A DNA stretch of 64,000 nt, from NCBI GenBank assembly GCA_948485625.1, contig CAOMRW010000005.1, positions 25,920 through 89,919 on the forward strand, read 5' to 3'. The notes under the pieces were generated by a model. It did no database searches and was not told the DNA's origin. It saw nothing but the letters and a program-made list of their open reading frames with translations. The position numbers and the translations under genes are program-made. Positions 44,920 through 54,279 of this stretch are shown piece after piece. This DNA is from an uncultured Clostridia bacterium. Its GTDB lineage: Bacteria; Bacillota; Clostridia; TANB77; CAG-508. The first letter of the stretch is position 1, and the number at the start of each line of letters is the position of its first letter.

Positions 44920-46269
44920 TTACATTCCTGTAACTGGTAATTTTTTAACAATTTTTTCTAACTCTTTAGTAACATGTATTTCCTTTTGAATTGTTTCTGG
45001 TGTTTCAGTAACAGGTGTTTTATTTATAAGTGTTTCTGAAATTTCTTTTTTAGGTGTTTCTATACTTGGCTTTTCTTCGTCTTCAACTAAATTATCAATA
45101 GTTACTGTTACTATTTCATTTAGAGTGATATCAAATTCTACTAGTTTTTCACTTAGTATATATCCTTCATTTGTATTTGTTTCTTGTATATAGTATTTTC
45201 CTGGAATTAGATTTTTTATTTCTATCTCCCCTTTTTCATTTGTTTTTAGGTTAGCATAAATTATTTTTTTATTTTTATCTAAAATATTAAATTCTACATC
45301 TTTTAATCTTTCTTTTGTTTCTTTGTCTTGTTTTATTATTTTTAATTTTGCTTCATTTTTAAAACAAATATCATTTGTGCTTCCTGTTGCATCTTCATAT
45401 GTTGCTGCTGTTAATGCATAATCTTGGTATGAATCATTTGGTGATTGTCCATATAATACAGGCTTTGTATTAATTTGTGTACTTATTTGTATATTAAAGT
45501 TTGTTTCTTTTATAAGATTTTTTATGGGTATTAATATTTTGAATTTTTCATTTTGTGAAAATGTTTCTTTTGTTTTATTATTTAAATCTGTAATTTTTGT
45601 TCCTTCTGGAAGTTCTGTTTCAGAATTTTGTAATTTTACTTTATAGTCTTTAATTGTTGTTTTTGCTTCTATAGAGTATGTTTTTGATACATAGTTTTTA
45701 TCAATTTTGTCTATTTCAAATTTGTTATTTTCTTTATTGATTTTTATTTTATTTGAAACTTGTGTCTCATTACATTTTTCTGCATTATTTAATATTTGTT
45801 TTAATGCATTTAATGTTCTATTTCCTGCTTCTCCTATTGGACTATAATCATTCGGATTGTTTCCATGGATATAACAATATATTGCTTGTTTTGTTGCTGT
45901 GAATGCTTCTTCTTTATTGTTACATCCTAATTGTTCAATTGTTTTATATGGATATCCATTTATAATTATTCTCCATAGTTTTACATCTGATATTGCATTT
46001 TGTACTGATACTGCATATTCTAATTGACTATCAACACCTTTTTTATTTTTATCTAGGCAATAAGCAGGATAATTTATTCCATTTTGTGTATATTGTGCAT
46101 AATATGTTTTTACTACAATTCCTCTATATATTAGTAAACTTCCGCAGTCTCCTCCTGAAACAATATTGGCTGAATTAATATTTACAGCTTGTACTGAATT
46201 AAATATTGTGAGAATGTTTAACATCAAGAAACTTATTATTATTGATAAAATTTTTTTAGTTTTTATAAT
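44920..46269 (-). CDS. Sortase-type surface protein with thioester (TQxA) and SpaA/Cna-B domains
   Basis: About 449 residues if translation starts at the ATT at 46269, 10 bases after AGGAGG; there is no ATG in a good position. The open frame includes an N-terminal signal peptide (IKTKKILSIIISFL...FNSVQA), which a later TTG at 46227 would cut in half, so I prefer the ATT. The thioester domain has the cysteine in NYPAYCLDKN (about residue 68) and TATKQAIYCYI; a Cna-B/SpaA domain follows (about 310-395, 'LKDVEFNILDKNKKIIYANL'). The protein ends exactly at LPVTGM, lacking the hydrophobic and basic tail of an LPxTG signal. The sortase gene lies directly upstream. Confidence 0.8.
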   Translation of the reverse strand: MIKTKKILSIIISFLMLNILTIFNSVQAVNINSANIVSGGDCGSLLIYRGIVVKTYYAQYTQNGINYPAYCLDKNKKGVDSQLEYAVSVQNAISDVKLWRIIINGYPYKTIEQLGCNNKEEAFTATKQAIYCYIHGNNPNDYSPIGEAGNRTLNALKQILNNAEKCNETQVSNKIKINKENNKFEIDKIDKNYVSKTYSIEAKTTIKDYKVKLQNSETELPEGTKITDLNNKTKETFSQNEKFKILIPIKNLIKETNFNIQISTQINTKPVLYGQSPNDSYQDYALTAATYEDATGSTNDICFKNEAKLKIIKQDKETKERLKDVEFNILDKNKKIIYANLKTNEKGEIEIKNLIPGKYYIQETNTNEGYILSEKLVEFDITLNEIVTVTIDNLVEDEEKPSIETPKKEISETLINKTPVTETPETIQKEIHVTKELEKIVKKLPVTGM

Positions 46270-46288
46270 TTTTTGTTTACCTCCTTTA

Positions 46289-46927
46289 TTATTTTTCTAT
46301 AGCTTGTATACATCTTCTGTATTCTGGTTCATTTTCTATACATGTTATTAATGTAATTTTATTTTCTTCTGTATTTTCTAAATATGTCCAATCTGTTTCT
46401 TTTATTATTATATTCTTCTGTACTTTATAAATTTTTTCAAAATCATAGAATTTATAAATTATTTCATCATCTTTTTTTAGTAATTTTAGTTGTTCAAAAT
46501 AATTTACATTATATCCTCTATTATGTGCCGCAAGCCCTATATTACCACTTTTTTTGGACGTTTCTTCAAAATGTCCTATATACTTATTCATTACTTCTTT
46601 ACTTGTGCCTTCAGATATTTCTGCTTCTAATGAGATTTTGGGAATTTTTAATTTCCATTTTATTTCTTTCGTATCTTCTTTTTTGTCTTTGGTGTTTATA
46701 ATGGAGTAATTATTTTGTTTGTTATTGTTTTCTTCTTTTGTTTCTTTATTAATATTGTTGGTTTTTAATTCTACTAATATTGGATTCTTTTTTAATATAT
46801 TAGAAATAGAGTGTGGGGTAAAATCAATTTTATTGAATATTATATTTGACTTTGTTAAGAGAATAAATATTAGTATTGCTATTAGTGAACTAACAATATT
46901 AATGTATCTTGAAGTATAACTAATCAT
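46289..46927 (-). CDS. Sortase (class D-like)
   Basis: 212 residues. N-terminal membrane anchor (about 8-27, 'YINIVSSLIAILIFILL'), catalytic histidine in GLAAHNRGYN (about residue 122), cysteine in TLITCIENEPEYRR (about residue 195) and the arginine after it. It would attach LPxTG proteins to the wall or build pili. The substrate gene is the next one downstream, 20 bases away. The upstream region has Spo0A-box-like motifs. Confidence 0.88.
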   Translation of the reverse strand: MISYTSRYINIVSSLIAILIFILLTKSNIIFNKIDFTPHSISNILKKNPILVELKTNNINKETKEENNNKQNNYSIINTKDKKEDTKEIKWKLKIPKISLEAEISEGTSKEVMNKYIGHFEETSKKSGNIGLAAHNRGYNVNYFEQLKLLKKDDEIIYKFYDFEKIYKVQKNIIIKETDWTYLENTEENKITLITCIENEPEYRRCIQAIEK

Positions 46928-47066
46928 TCATATGCTTCACCGACCTTTTATTTGATTTTGTTTTTGGATTTAATTTTTTCGAAAAAATTTTTTGGATTTA
47001 AACACTTTCGTGTATTTGATTAAAATCTATATTTAGGATACTACCTTTTTTTGAATTTGTAAAGTA

Positions 47067-47089
47067 TTTTTCATCGCAAAATTCGACAA
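47067..47089. promoter_or_regulatory. 23-bp shared motif containing a Spo0A-box-like site (copy 1)
   Basis: The sequence TTTTTCATCGCAAAATTCGA then CAA is repeated exactly at 48444-48466. It contains TGTCGAA on the minus strand (47082-47088), which matches the Spo0A box consensus. It lies upstream of the sortase operon. Confidence 0.5.
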
Positions 47090-47162
47090 ATGCCTGCTTA
47101 TTATTGGAAAATACTGAATTTTTTCTTATTAAATTTTTTATTTTTATATTTACATATATCAT

Positions 47163-47189
47163 AAAAGCGATTAGTTTATAATCGCTTTT
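47163..47189 (-). terminator. Terminator of the Rpn-type nuclease gene
   Basis: Arms 47163-47173 and 47179-47189 (AAAAGCGATTA) with a 5-base loop, followed by a T run on the minus strand. Confidence 0.8.
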
Positions 47190-47214
47190 GGGTGTAATAT
47201 CCAGTATATTTTTA

Positions 47215-48318
47215 CTATTTTATACTTATTCTTTTTATTTCACTTTCAGTCATTTCTGTTATTTTAGAAATTAATTCTATCGATAAATTTTCTTTTAACA
47301 TGTTCTTTATGTGTTTTATTTCACATTTTTTCTTACCTTCATTAATTGAATCCTTTATTAGCTTTGCCCTTTCTTCATTTAATGTTTCTATTATTTGCAT
47401 CATTGAATTTTCCACCTCCTCTATATCTTTTAATATTTCATCTACTTTTTCTTTATAATCTTGTTTTTGTACTATTGCTTTTACTGCTACTATAAAAAAA
47501 TCTTTTTCTTCTTTTGTATATTTTAATTCTTTACATTTTAACTCTTTTGATATTTTATTCAAATTTTCTATAAATTCCTTTTTGTTTCTTGCTTTTTCCA
47601 TTAACATTATTTTATTTATTATCGATTTTTCTTTTAGCAATTTTTCATTACTTATTTTGTTTATATCATATACATTATATCTTGATAATTCCATTCCTTT
47701 GTAATTTCGCCATTTTAATTGTATCTTTCTTAAATCTAATTCTGCATTCCATTCTATTTCTCCAGTATATAATACTATTGGGATTATATTGGGATATTCA
47801 TATCTTTTATTTTTATATTCTTCTTTTTCATCTACTAATATACTTTCTATTATTTCTATTTCATATTTTAGCATTCTATATGGCATTGAATAATCTATTT
47901 TAGTTTGATGTTCTATTATAAAAAATACGTTTTCATTTTTTATTTTATATACTACATCTGCTTCTGAATTTTTTAATTTGTTTGATATATAACTACTATT
48001 GTACTTTTCTATGTCTTCCTTAGTTATTTTATCTTCTTTTTCTAAAAATTCATTTATTATTTGTACAGCATTTTCTTTTTTATCTAAGGCTTTTCTAAAT
48101 ATTTTATCATGCAGATTTTTTATTTCTGTTATCTCATATTCTTCTTTATTATCATTTAATTCTGTATCATTATTTTCATACTTTTCTTTATATAACAGAT
48201 ATTCTCTTATTGTAAATATTTCTATATCTCTTCTATTTTGTATATTATAATATAGTCTTTTTCTTTTGTCAATATTTATTTGTAAGTTAATATTATTTTC
48301 ATTTGGTTTTTCTTTTAT
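47215..48318 (-). CDS. Rpn-family (PD-(D/E)XK) recombination-promoting nuclease/transposase-like protein
   Basis: About 367 residues, reading from an ATA at 48318 placed 6 bases after GAGGTGA; the frame has no ATG, GTG or TTG before residue 145, although it is open and homologous throughout. Motifs: 'IKNLHDKIFRKALDKKENAV', NSEADVVYKIKN and VFFIIEHQTKIDYSMPYRML (nuclease core), then GWNAELDL-type and C-terminal 'NMLKENLSIELISKITEMTE'. The family is widespread, with RecA-independent recombination shown for E. coli RpnA. Either ATA is the start, or the original ATG mutated and the gene is silent. Confidence 0.78.
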   Translation of the reverse strand: MKEKPNENNINLQINIDKRKRLYYNIQNRRDIEIFTIREYLLYKEKYENNDTELNDNKEEYEITEIKNLHDKIFRKALDKKENAVQIINEFLEKEDKITKEDIEKYNSSYISNKLKNSEADVVYKIKNENVFFIIEHQTKIDYSMPYRMLKYEIEIIESILVDEKEEYKNKRYEYPNIIPIVLYTGEIEWNAELDLRKIQLKWRNYKGMELSRYNVYDINKISNEKLLKEKSIINKIMLMEKARNKKEFIENLNKISKELKCKELKYTKEEKDFFIVAVKAIVQKQDYKEKVDEILKDIEEVENSMMQIIETLNEERAKLIKDSINEGKKKCEIKHIKNMLKENLSIELISKITEMTESEIKRISIK

Positions 48319-48331
48319 AGTTACTCACCTC

Positions 48332-49077
48332 TTTCTTTAATTATCTTTTTGTTTTGGATTTTGTTAGATTAAAATATTTTTGAATTTAAAATTTGAATAA
48401 AATATTTTACTATATTACAATAAAATGCCGAACTTTGCAATTGTTTTTCATCGCAAAATTCGACAATTCTTTGTTATTTCTTTGAAAATGTAGTATTTTA
48501 TTTGTTTTATTTTATAATGTTTTTAGATACTAAAATTTTTTGCTATTAATAAAGTACCAGAAGATTTTTAACTTTTCATCTGGCAATTATCTTACTTTTT
48601 ATTTATAATTATTAGTTATTTCATTTAAATCTTTGTTTATATAATCTATTATATTATCTATTTGAGCATTTTTATTTTTTTGTTTTTTAAGTAATATTCT
48701 GCAATTATAATATAAATCTTTATTAAATATTTAATTACTATATTAGTATATATCTTTCTATTTACACATACAACAAAAGCAATTACTTTTTTGTAATTGC
48801 TTTTTGACATAATATTTTTATTTAATATATAATTCTATACAATAGCATTATTAGAATCTATCTCATTATTTTTTTAGATTGTCTGAAATATCTAATCCCT
48901 CTAACAGATCTTCACAACCTAGAATATATAATTAGCAGTTTTTTATAATACTAGTACTGATTATTTATTATTTAAAACAGCTAATCTAAATAATCTTTCA
49001 TTATTCGACAAAAATCTTTGCAAAAAATGAAACATTTTTGGACTGTCCCACTTGTTTCATTTTCGACATCACTTGTT
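48332..49077. other. Gene-poor region with repeated motif, hairpin and Spo0A-box-like sites
   Basis: About 745 bases with no convincing gene. It holds copy 2 of the 23-bp motif (48444-48466), a perfect hairpin AAAAGCAATTAC/GTAATTGCTTTT at 48775-48786 and 48793-48804, and a further TTCGACA (Spo0A-box-like) at 49004-49010. The hairpin may end the two-component transcript that stops at 49078, or be the remains of a lost gene. Confidence 0.5.
48444..48466. promoter_or_regulatory. 23-bp shared motif containing a Spo0A-box-like site (copy 2)
   Basis: Identical over 23 bp to 47067-47089. TTCGACA at 48459-48465 is the complement of TGTCGAA. It lies upstream of the Rpn-type gene. Confidence 0.5.
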
Positions 49078-50577
49078 TTATTTTAAGTCTAATTCAAAAT
49101 AGAATTCTACTCCATCTTCTAAATTTCTTACTCCATATTTGTTTTTGTAGTTACTCATAATTGCTTTTACAAATGCTAGTCCTATTCCTGTTCCTCCGTC
49201 TTCCCTGTTTCTTGATTCATCTACTTTGTAGAATCTGTTCCATATTCTGTTTATGTCTTCTTCTTTTATTTTTTCTCCTGTGTTAAATATCTTTATATCT
49301 ACTTTATTTTTTTCATTGTTTATTTCATTTGATATTTTTATTATTTTTTCTCCATTTACTTCTTTTGCATGTTTTATTGCATTTGTTAAGTAATTTGTTA
49401 TTACTTGTTCTATATAAAAGTCATCTGCAATTACTATTATATCTTGTTCTTTATTAAATTCTACTTTTATTTTTTGTTCATCTAACATTACTTTTGATTT
49501 TCTTATTACTTCTTTTTCAAGTTCTACTATATTGAATTCTTTATTGTTAAATTCTCTTTTTCCATATTCCAGTTTCATTAGTTCTAATAATTGTTTTACT
49601 AGTTTGTCCATTTTATTTGTTTCGTCTAATATTACTTCTGCATAGAATCTTCTGCTTTCTTCATCTGTATTTACATTTTCTAGTAGTCCCTCACTATATC
49701 CTTGTATTAGTGCAATTGGTGTTTTTAGTTCATGTGATACATCTGATATGAATGTTGTTCTCATTTCGTCTAGTTTTGATTTTTCTTCTATGTCTTTTTC
49801 TAATTCTATGTTTGTGTTTCTTAATTGTTTTATTGTTCTTTCTAATTTGTCTGACATTATATTTATGCTGTTTCCTAAATTGTCAATTTCGTCTTTTGCA
49901 TCTGTTGTTTTGTATTTATGGCTAAAGTCTAAGTTTGACATTTTTTTTGCTATATTGTTTAATTCTAGGATTGGTTCTGTAAATTTTTTTGATACTATTG
50001 TTACCATTATTGATGCTATTAATATAGTGAAACTTGCCATTAATAATAAGAAGTTGTTTGATATTTTTACACTATCTTGTATAGAGTTTATTGGTATTCT
50101 CATATATAAAAGGTATCCATTGTCTAATGTTCCTGATAACATTATATATGATAGCCCACTTTTTACGTCTCTTTGTTTTCTTATTATAAATTTGTCATTT
50201 TTTTCTATTTCTCTTTCTAAGTTTATATTAAATTTTTCTAATAAATCATTTATATTTCCTATTACTGTTGAAAAGTTTTTATTGGTTGTATAGATATTTA
50301 TTCCTCTTGAGTCTTTTACTAATATATCAAAATTGTTTTTTATTGATAATTCTTCTAGTTCTGTTTCTATTTCATCACTAGGATTTGGGTCTTTATAATA
50401 ATTGTTAATCATTTCATATACTGATTTTAGTGTCTGTTCTTTACTATATAAATAAAAATTTTCTAGTGCAAAGTTATTTACTATTATTAAAAATAGTATT
50501 ATTAATAATATTGTTAAGCTTAATGTTACAAATAATTTTATTTTTACTGATGAGAATATTTTTTCATTTAATTTCAA
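49078..50577 (-). CDS. Sensor histidine kinase
   Basis: 499 residues. Two membrane helices (about 12-35 and 180-200) around a large extracellular sensor domain, a HAMP domain (about 200-255), HisKA box DVSHELKTPIALIQGYSE (about residue 282), then TNAIKHAKE, FNTGEKI and GGTGIGLAFVKA of the ATPase. It overlaps the response regulator gene by 14 bases, so the two form one system. The signal is unknown. Confidence 0.93.
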   Translation of the reverse strand: MKLNEKIFSSVKIKLFVTLSLTILLIILFLIIVNNFALENFYLYSKEQTLKSVYEMINNYYKDPNPSDEIETELEELSIKNNFDILVKDSRGINIYTTNKNFSTVIGNINDLLEKFNINLEREIEKNDKFIIRKQRDVKSGLSYIMLSGTLDNGYLLYMRIPINSIQDSVKISNNFLLLMASFTILIASIMVTIVSKKFTEPILELNNIAKKMSNLDFSHKYKTTDAKDEIDNLGNSINIMSDKLERTIKQLRNTNIELEKDIEEKSKLDEMRTTFISDVSHELKTPIALIQGYSEGLLENVNTDEESRRFYAEVILDETNKMDKLVKQLLELMKLEYGKREFNNKEFNIVELEKEVIRKSKVMLDEQKIKVEFNKEQDIIVIADDFYIEQVITNYLTNAIKHAKEVNGEKIIKISNEINNEKNKVDIKIFNTGEKIKEEDINRIWNRFYKVDESRNREDGGTGIGLAFVKAIMSNYKNKYGVRNLEDGVEFYFELDLK

Positions 50578-51238
50578 ATTTATAACCTACCCCTCTTATT
50601 GTTTTTATGTATTTTCCTTTCTTTCCTAATTTGTGCCTTATCTTTTTTATGTGGCTATCTATTGTTCTTGAGTCTCCATAATAGTCATAGTTCCATACAT
50701 TGTTTAGAATTTTATCTCTTGAAAGTGCTATATTTTTGTTTTCTACTAAATATACTAGTAATTCATATTCTCTTAAACTTAGTTCTAGTGTTTTATTGTC
50801 TATTTTTATTGTTCGACCTTCTTTATCTATTTCAATTCCACCACAGTTTGTTATTTCTTTTGCATCTCCTTGTGTTCTTTTTAATATTGCTTCTACTCTT
50901 GCTACTAATATTTTAGGACTAAATGGTTTTGATATGTATTCGTCAACTCCTAATTCGAATCCAAATAATTCATCTTGTTCTTCTCCTCTTGCTGTTAACA
51001 TTATTATTGGTACTTTTGATTTTTGTCTTATTTGTCTTAAGACAGACCATCCGTCTAGTTTTGGCATCATTACATCTAATATTATTAATTTTATTTTTGC
51101 TTCGTTTTCTTCAAATATTTGTAGTGCTTTTTCTCCATCTTCTGCTTCTAATATACTATATCCTTTTGCTGTTAGAAAGTCTTTTATTAGTTTTCTCATT
51201 CTTGATTCATCATCTACTATTAAAATATAATCATTCAT
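50564..51238 (-). CDS. OmpR/PhoB-family response regulator
   Basis: 224 residues from the ATG at 51238 (AAGGTGAT upstream); the open frame reaches 51358 but without a start signal. Receiver domain with DD in ILIVDDESRMRK, the phospho-aspartate in LIILDVMMPKLDGW (about residue 53) and the lysine in YISKPFSP. The winged-helix DNA-binding domain ends with 'RTIDSHIKKIRHKLGKKGKY' and TIRGVGYKFEIK. It pairs with the kinase encoded downstream. Confidence 0.94.
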   Translation of the reverse strand: MNDYILIVDDESRMRKLIKDFLTAKGYSILEAEDGEKALQIFEENEAKIKLIILDVMMPKLDGWSVLRQIRQKSKVPIIMLTARGEEQDELFGFELGVDEYISKPFSPKILVARVEAILKRTQGDAKEITNCGGIEIDKEGRTIKIDNKTLELSLREYELLVYLVENKNIALSRDKILNNVWNYDYYGDSRTIDSHIKKIRHKLGKKGKYIKTIRGVGYKFEIK

Positions 51239-51326
51239 TTTTATCACCTTAATATATTTTTTAATTATTTTACTATATATTTGTGTCTTAATTGTGAAAA
51301 TGCTTTTATTTTTTGTATTTTTATGG

Positions 51327-51332
51327 TATAAT
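51327..51332 (+). promoter_or_regulatory. Extended -10 promoter element
   Basis: TATGGTATAAT at 51322-51332 provides a TGN-extended -10 for the small membrane protein gene; no clear -35. Confidence 0.5.
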
Positions 51333-51377
51333 TTAACTATGTTACATAACTTTTTCATTTGTATAGGAGGTAATTTT

Positions 51378-51644
51378 ATGAACTTCTTAATGTTTTTTCT
51401 ATGTTTAATGCTTCTTGTACTAAACCTTGGTATCTTTATTCAACGTGATGCCTCTAGCTATAGGTTCTATGCTATTCCTATATCTTCTGGTTTTTCTCGG
51501 TTAGTATTAAAGTTCTCAAGGTGTCTTCACAAAATGCACTTCATTATAGCATATTGTCTTAATATTCTTTTTATTGTATCTACATTTTATTATGCTGTAG
51601 CTACTTTAAAGGATGTTGCTTATTTTCTTAGGTCTTTAAATTAG
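51378..51644 (+). CDS. Small membrane protein, unknown
   Basis: 88 residues from an ATG with a strong TAGGAGGT upstream. Two hydrophobic segments (about 2-20 and 60-80) around a basic middle with one in-frame CGG (FSRLV). No recognised family. Codons such as CGT, GCC, AGC suggest a composition unlike its neighbours. If CGG caused a +1 shift, a TAG stop would follow immediately. Strong ribosome-binding site, extended -10 and terminator argue that it is a real gene. Confidence 0.6.
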   Translation: MNFLMFFLCLMLLVLNLGIFIQRDASSYRFYAIPISSGFSRLVLKFSRCLHKMHFIIAYCLNILFIVSTFYYAVATLKDVAYFLRSLN

Positions 51645-51693
51645 ATTTGCTATGAAGATAATTTGTTTAATGAATTGTGTTATGTAAGTGTTT

Positions 51694-51716
51694 AAAGCTC
51701 CGTTGTTCGGAGCTTT
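51694..51716 (+). terminator. Terminator of the small membrane protein gene
   Basis: AAAGCTCCG/CGGAGCTTT stem (51694-51702, 51708-51716) with a 5-base loop, then a T run. Confidence 0.85.
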
Positions 51717-51758
51717 TTGCTTTTTGTTGTATTTATATATATTAATAATTTTTATATT

Positions 51759-52832
51759 TTATTTTTTAACAAATACTGTTTTAGTGTCATATGCTAATTC
51801 TACATTTTCTTCTCTTAATATTTGCATAATTTTGAAATTGATTTTTTCTTTTTCTTCAAGGAAACTTGCATAATTTATTGAATTAGTATAGCTACATACT
51901 AATAAGTTAATTCCATTATCTAATATGTTATCAAATCTTACCATAATTGTATCATCAATTACATCATCATGTTGTTTCAGCATTTCTTTAATTCTGTTTT
52001 GTACTATTAGCACTTTTTCTATTGGTGTATCTAATTCTAAGCATAAGTTTACTTTATTTCTTCTTTTTTCCATTCTACTCCAATTTATTATTGATTCATT
52101 TGCAATTAATGAATTTGGTATATTTACAACTGAGTTTTCAAATGTTCTTACTCTTGTGCTTCTAAATGTTATATCTTCTACTGTTCCTTCATATTTATCA
52201 ATTTCTATCCAGTCTCCTACTATAAATGGTTTGTCTAAAAATATTACTAGTCCTCCAAATAAATTTTTTGCAGTATCTTGTGCTGCTAGTGTTATTACGA
52301 CACTTCCTATACCTAATCCTGCTACTAGTCCATTTAAGTTATATCCTAATTCTGTTATTATTAGGAATCCTGCTATTATATATATTAAAATTCTGATTGC
52401 TTTTAGTATAAATTTAAACATTGAATCTTGTAATTCTGGATTTATTTTTTGTTTTATTTTATTAATAAAATTACTATTTATTGTTAAACTATTTGATATT
52501 CCATTTGCAAATATTATTATTACTGATATTTTAAATATTCTATTAATAATTATAAATAACTCATTACTTATTTTTAATGGTGTTTTTAAAAATAGTATTG
52601 CTAAATAAATACCTAAAACTGTATAGAAAATTCTTAGTGGTGCATAAAACGCATTATTTTTTATTGATTTTTTATTTTTAATTCTTGGCTTAAACATTCT
52701 AATAGTTATATATGATAAAGCTCTGCTAGTTATTCTGAAAATTAAATATATTCCTATTGCAATTATTATTTCTATTATATTTTCTATTTTTATTGATTGT
52801 ATCCAATTAATAAAACTATTTATTTGTTCCAT
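51759..52832 (-). CDS. MscS-family mechanosensitive channel
   Basis: 357 residues. N-terminal membrane helices (about 18-38, 65-85, 95-120, 140-165), then the pore-lining TM3 and beta domain: 'GLVAGLGIGSVVITLAAQDT', AKNLFGGLVIFLDKPFIVGDWIEI and VVNIPNSLIANESIINWS. It releases solutes on membrane tension. A 47-bp inverted-repeat element lies between this gene and sigA upstream. Confidence 0.92.
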   Translation of the reverse strand: MEQINSFINWIQSIKIENIIEIIIAIGIYLIFRITSRALSYITIRMFKPRIKNKKSIKNNAFYAPLRIFYTVLGIYLAILFLKTPLKISNELFIIINRIFKISVIIIFANGISNSLTINSNFINKIKQKINPELQDSMFKFILKAIRILIYIIAGFLIITELGYNLNGLVAGLGIGSVVITLAAQDTAKNLFGGLVIFLDKPFIVGDWIEIDKYEGTVEDITFRSTRVRTFENSVVNIPNSLIANESIINWSRMEKRRNKVNLCLELDTPIEKVLIVQNRIKEMLKQHDDVIDDTIMVRFDNILDNGINLLVCSYTNSINYASFLEEKEKINFKIMQILREENVELAYDTKTVFVKK

Positions 52833-52865
52833 TTTGCACTCCTATTATTTTCTTATTATATTTCT

Positions 52866-53075
52866 AATATCCAACAATTTTAATTTCTGTGTAGTTGCAT
52901 ATATAATAAAATGTAGTTATGTGTGGCTTTGGAACACACTAACCAGTATAGATAATCTAGATTAACTCCTATAATTCTGAACATAATCTACTTAATTTAT
53001 ATGGTTGGTCTGACCAACGAAGAATGAAATTTTATTATATATGCAACTACACAGAAATTAAAACTGTTGGATATT
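52866..53075. mobile_element. Candidate MITE: 210-bp element with 47-bp terminal inverted repeats
   Basis: Arms 52866-52912 and 53029-53075 are inverted copies over 47 bp with a single mismatch (start AATATCCAACA). The 116-base interior has no open frame but holds small palindromes (GTGTG...CACAC and TTGGTCTGACCAA). No target duplication is obvious. It begins right after the sigA stop and before mscS. It could be a non-autonomous transposon or a very long structured RNA ending the sigA operon. Confidence 0.7.
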
Positions 53076-53078
53076 ATC

Positions 53079-54221
53079 CTATCCCATATAATCTCTTAAT
53101 TTTTTACTTCTACTTGGGTGTCTTAATTTTCTTAGTGCTTTTGCTTCGATTTGTCTTATTCTTTCACGTGTTACATTAAATTCTTTTCCTACTTCTTCAA
53201 GTGTTCTTGATTTTCTATCTTCTAATCCAAATCTTAATTTTAATACTTTTGCTTCTCTTGGTGTTAATGTGTTCATTACTTCTTCTAATTGTTCTTTTAA
53301 AAGTGTATATGATGCTGCATCATGTGGAGCTGGACTATCATCATCTTGTATGAAGTCGCCTAGATGACTGTCTTCTTCTTCTCCTATTGGTGTTTCTAAT
53401 GATACTGGGTCTTGAGCAATTTTTTGTATTTCTACTACTTTTTCAACTGGTATTTCCAATTCTTGTGCTATTTCTTCTGGACTTGGTTCTCTTCCTAGTT
53501 GTTGTAATAGATTTCTTGATGTTCTTATTAATTTATTTATTGTTTCTACCATGTGTACTGGTATTCTTATTGTTCTTGCTTGGTCTGCTATTGCTCTTGT
53601 TATTGCTTGTCTTATCCACCATGTAGCATAAGTACTAAATTTAAATCCTTTTGTATAGTCAAATTTTTCTACTGCTTTTATTAGTCCCATATTTCCTTCT
53701 TGTATTAAGTCTAAAAATAGCATTCCTCTTCCTACATATTTTTTTGCAATACTTACTACAAGTCTTAGGTTTGATTCAGCTAATTTTTGTTTTGCTTCTT
53801 CATCTCCTTCAAGTATTTTTTTTGCTAAATCTAATTCTTCTTCAAATGTTAGTAGTGGTATTTTTCCTATTTCCCTTAAATACATTCTTACTGGGTCATC
53901 AACATTTATTCCTTCAAATGTTGTTTCTGTTATTTCATCTAGCTTTAATTCTTCTACTTCTTTTAAATCCTCAATATCTGGTTCTTCTTCAAAGTCATCT
54001 GGTAATAAATCTACTCCTACTTTTTCAAATTCATCAAATACTGAATCTATTTTTTCTGGATTTACCTCATTTAATTTCATTGCTAAATCCCCATATGTTA
54101 TATTACCTTTTTTCTTAGCTTCTTCTATAATACTATTTATTTTCTCTTTTTCTTCTTTACTTATATCTTTTTTTATTTTTTCTATATTTTCTTCTTTTTT
54201 ATTTGCCATTTTATTTCCCAT
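53079..54221 (-). CDS. rpoD: Primary sigma factor (RpoD/SigA)
   Basis: 380 residues (a start at 54209 is also possible). Region 1.2/2 has [17 protein letters not shown], '[20 protein letters not shown]' (2.3-2.4) and [14 protein letters not shown] (3.0); region 4 has '[20 protein letters not shown]'. The acidic N-terminus resembles region 1.1. It directs RNA polymerase to TTGACA/TATAAT promoters such as those noted in this window. It follows dnaG by about 60 bases, the classic operon order. Confidence 0.97.
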   Translation of the reverse strand: MGNKMANKKEENIEKIKKDISKEEKEKINSIIEEAKKKGNITYGDLAMKLNEVNPEKIDSVFDEFEKVGVDLLPDDFEEEPDIEDLKEVEELKLDEITETTFEGINVDDPVRMYLREIGKIPLLTFEEELDLAKKILEGDEEAKQKLAESNLRLVVSIAKKYVGRGMLFLDLIQEGNMGLIKAVEKFDYTKGFKFSTYATWWIRQAITRAIADQARTIRIPVHMVETINKLIRTSRNLLQQLGREPSPEEIAQELEIPVEKVVEIQKIAQDPVSLETPIGEEEDSHLGDFIQDDDSPAPHDAASYTLLKEQLEEVMNTLTPREAKVLKLRFGLEDRKSRTLEEVGKEFNVTRERIRQIEAKALRKLRHPSRSKKLRDYMG

Positions 54222-54279
54222 TCCCTTCTTAAAGGTTTTAAGTTTAAAATTATTTATTATTTTTTAAACCTATTAACTC

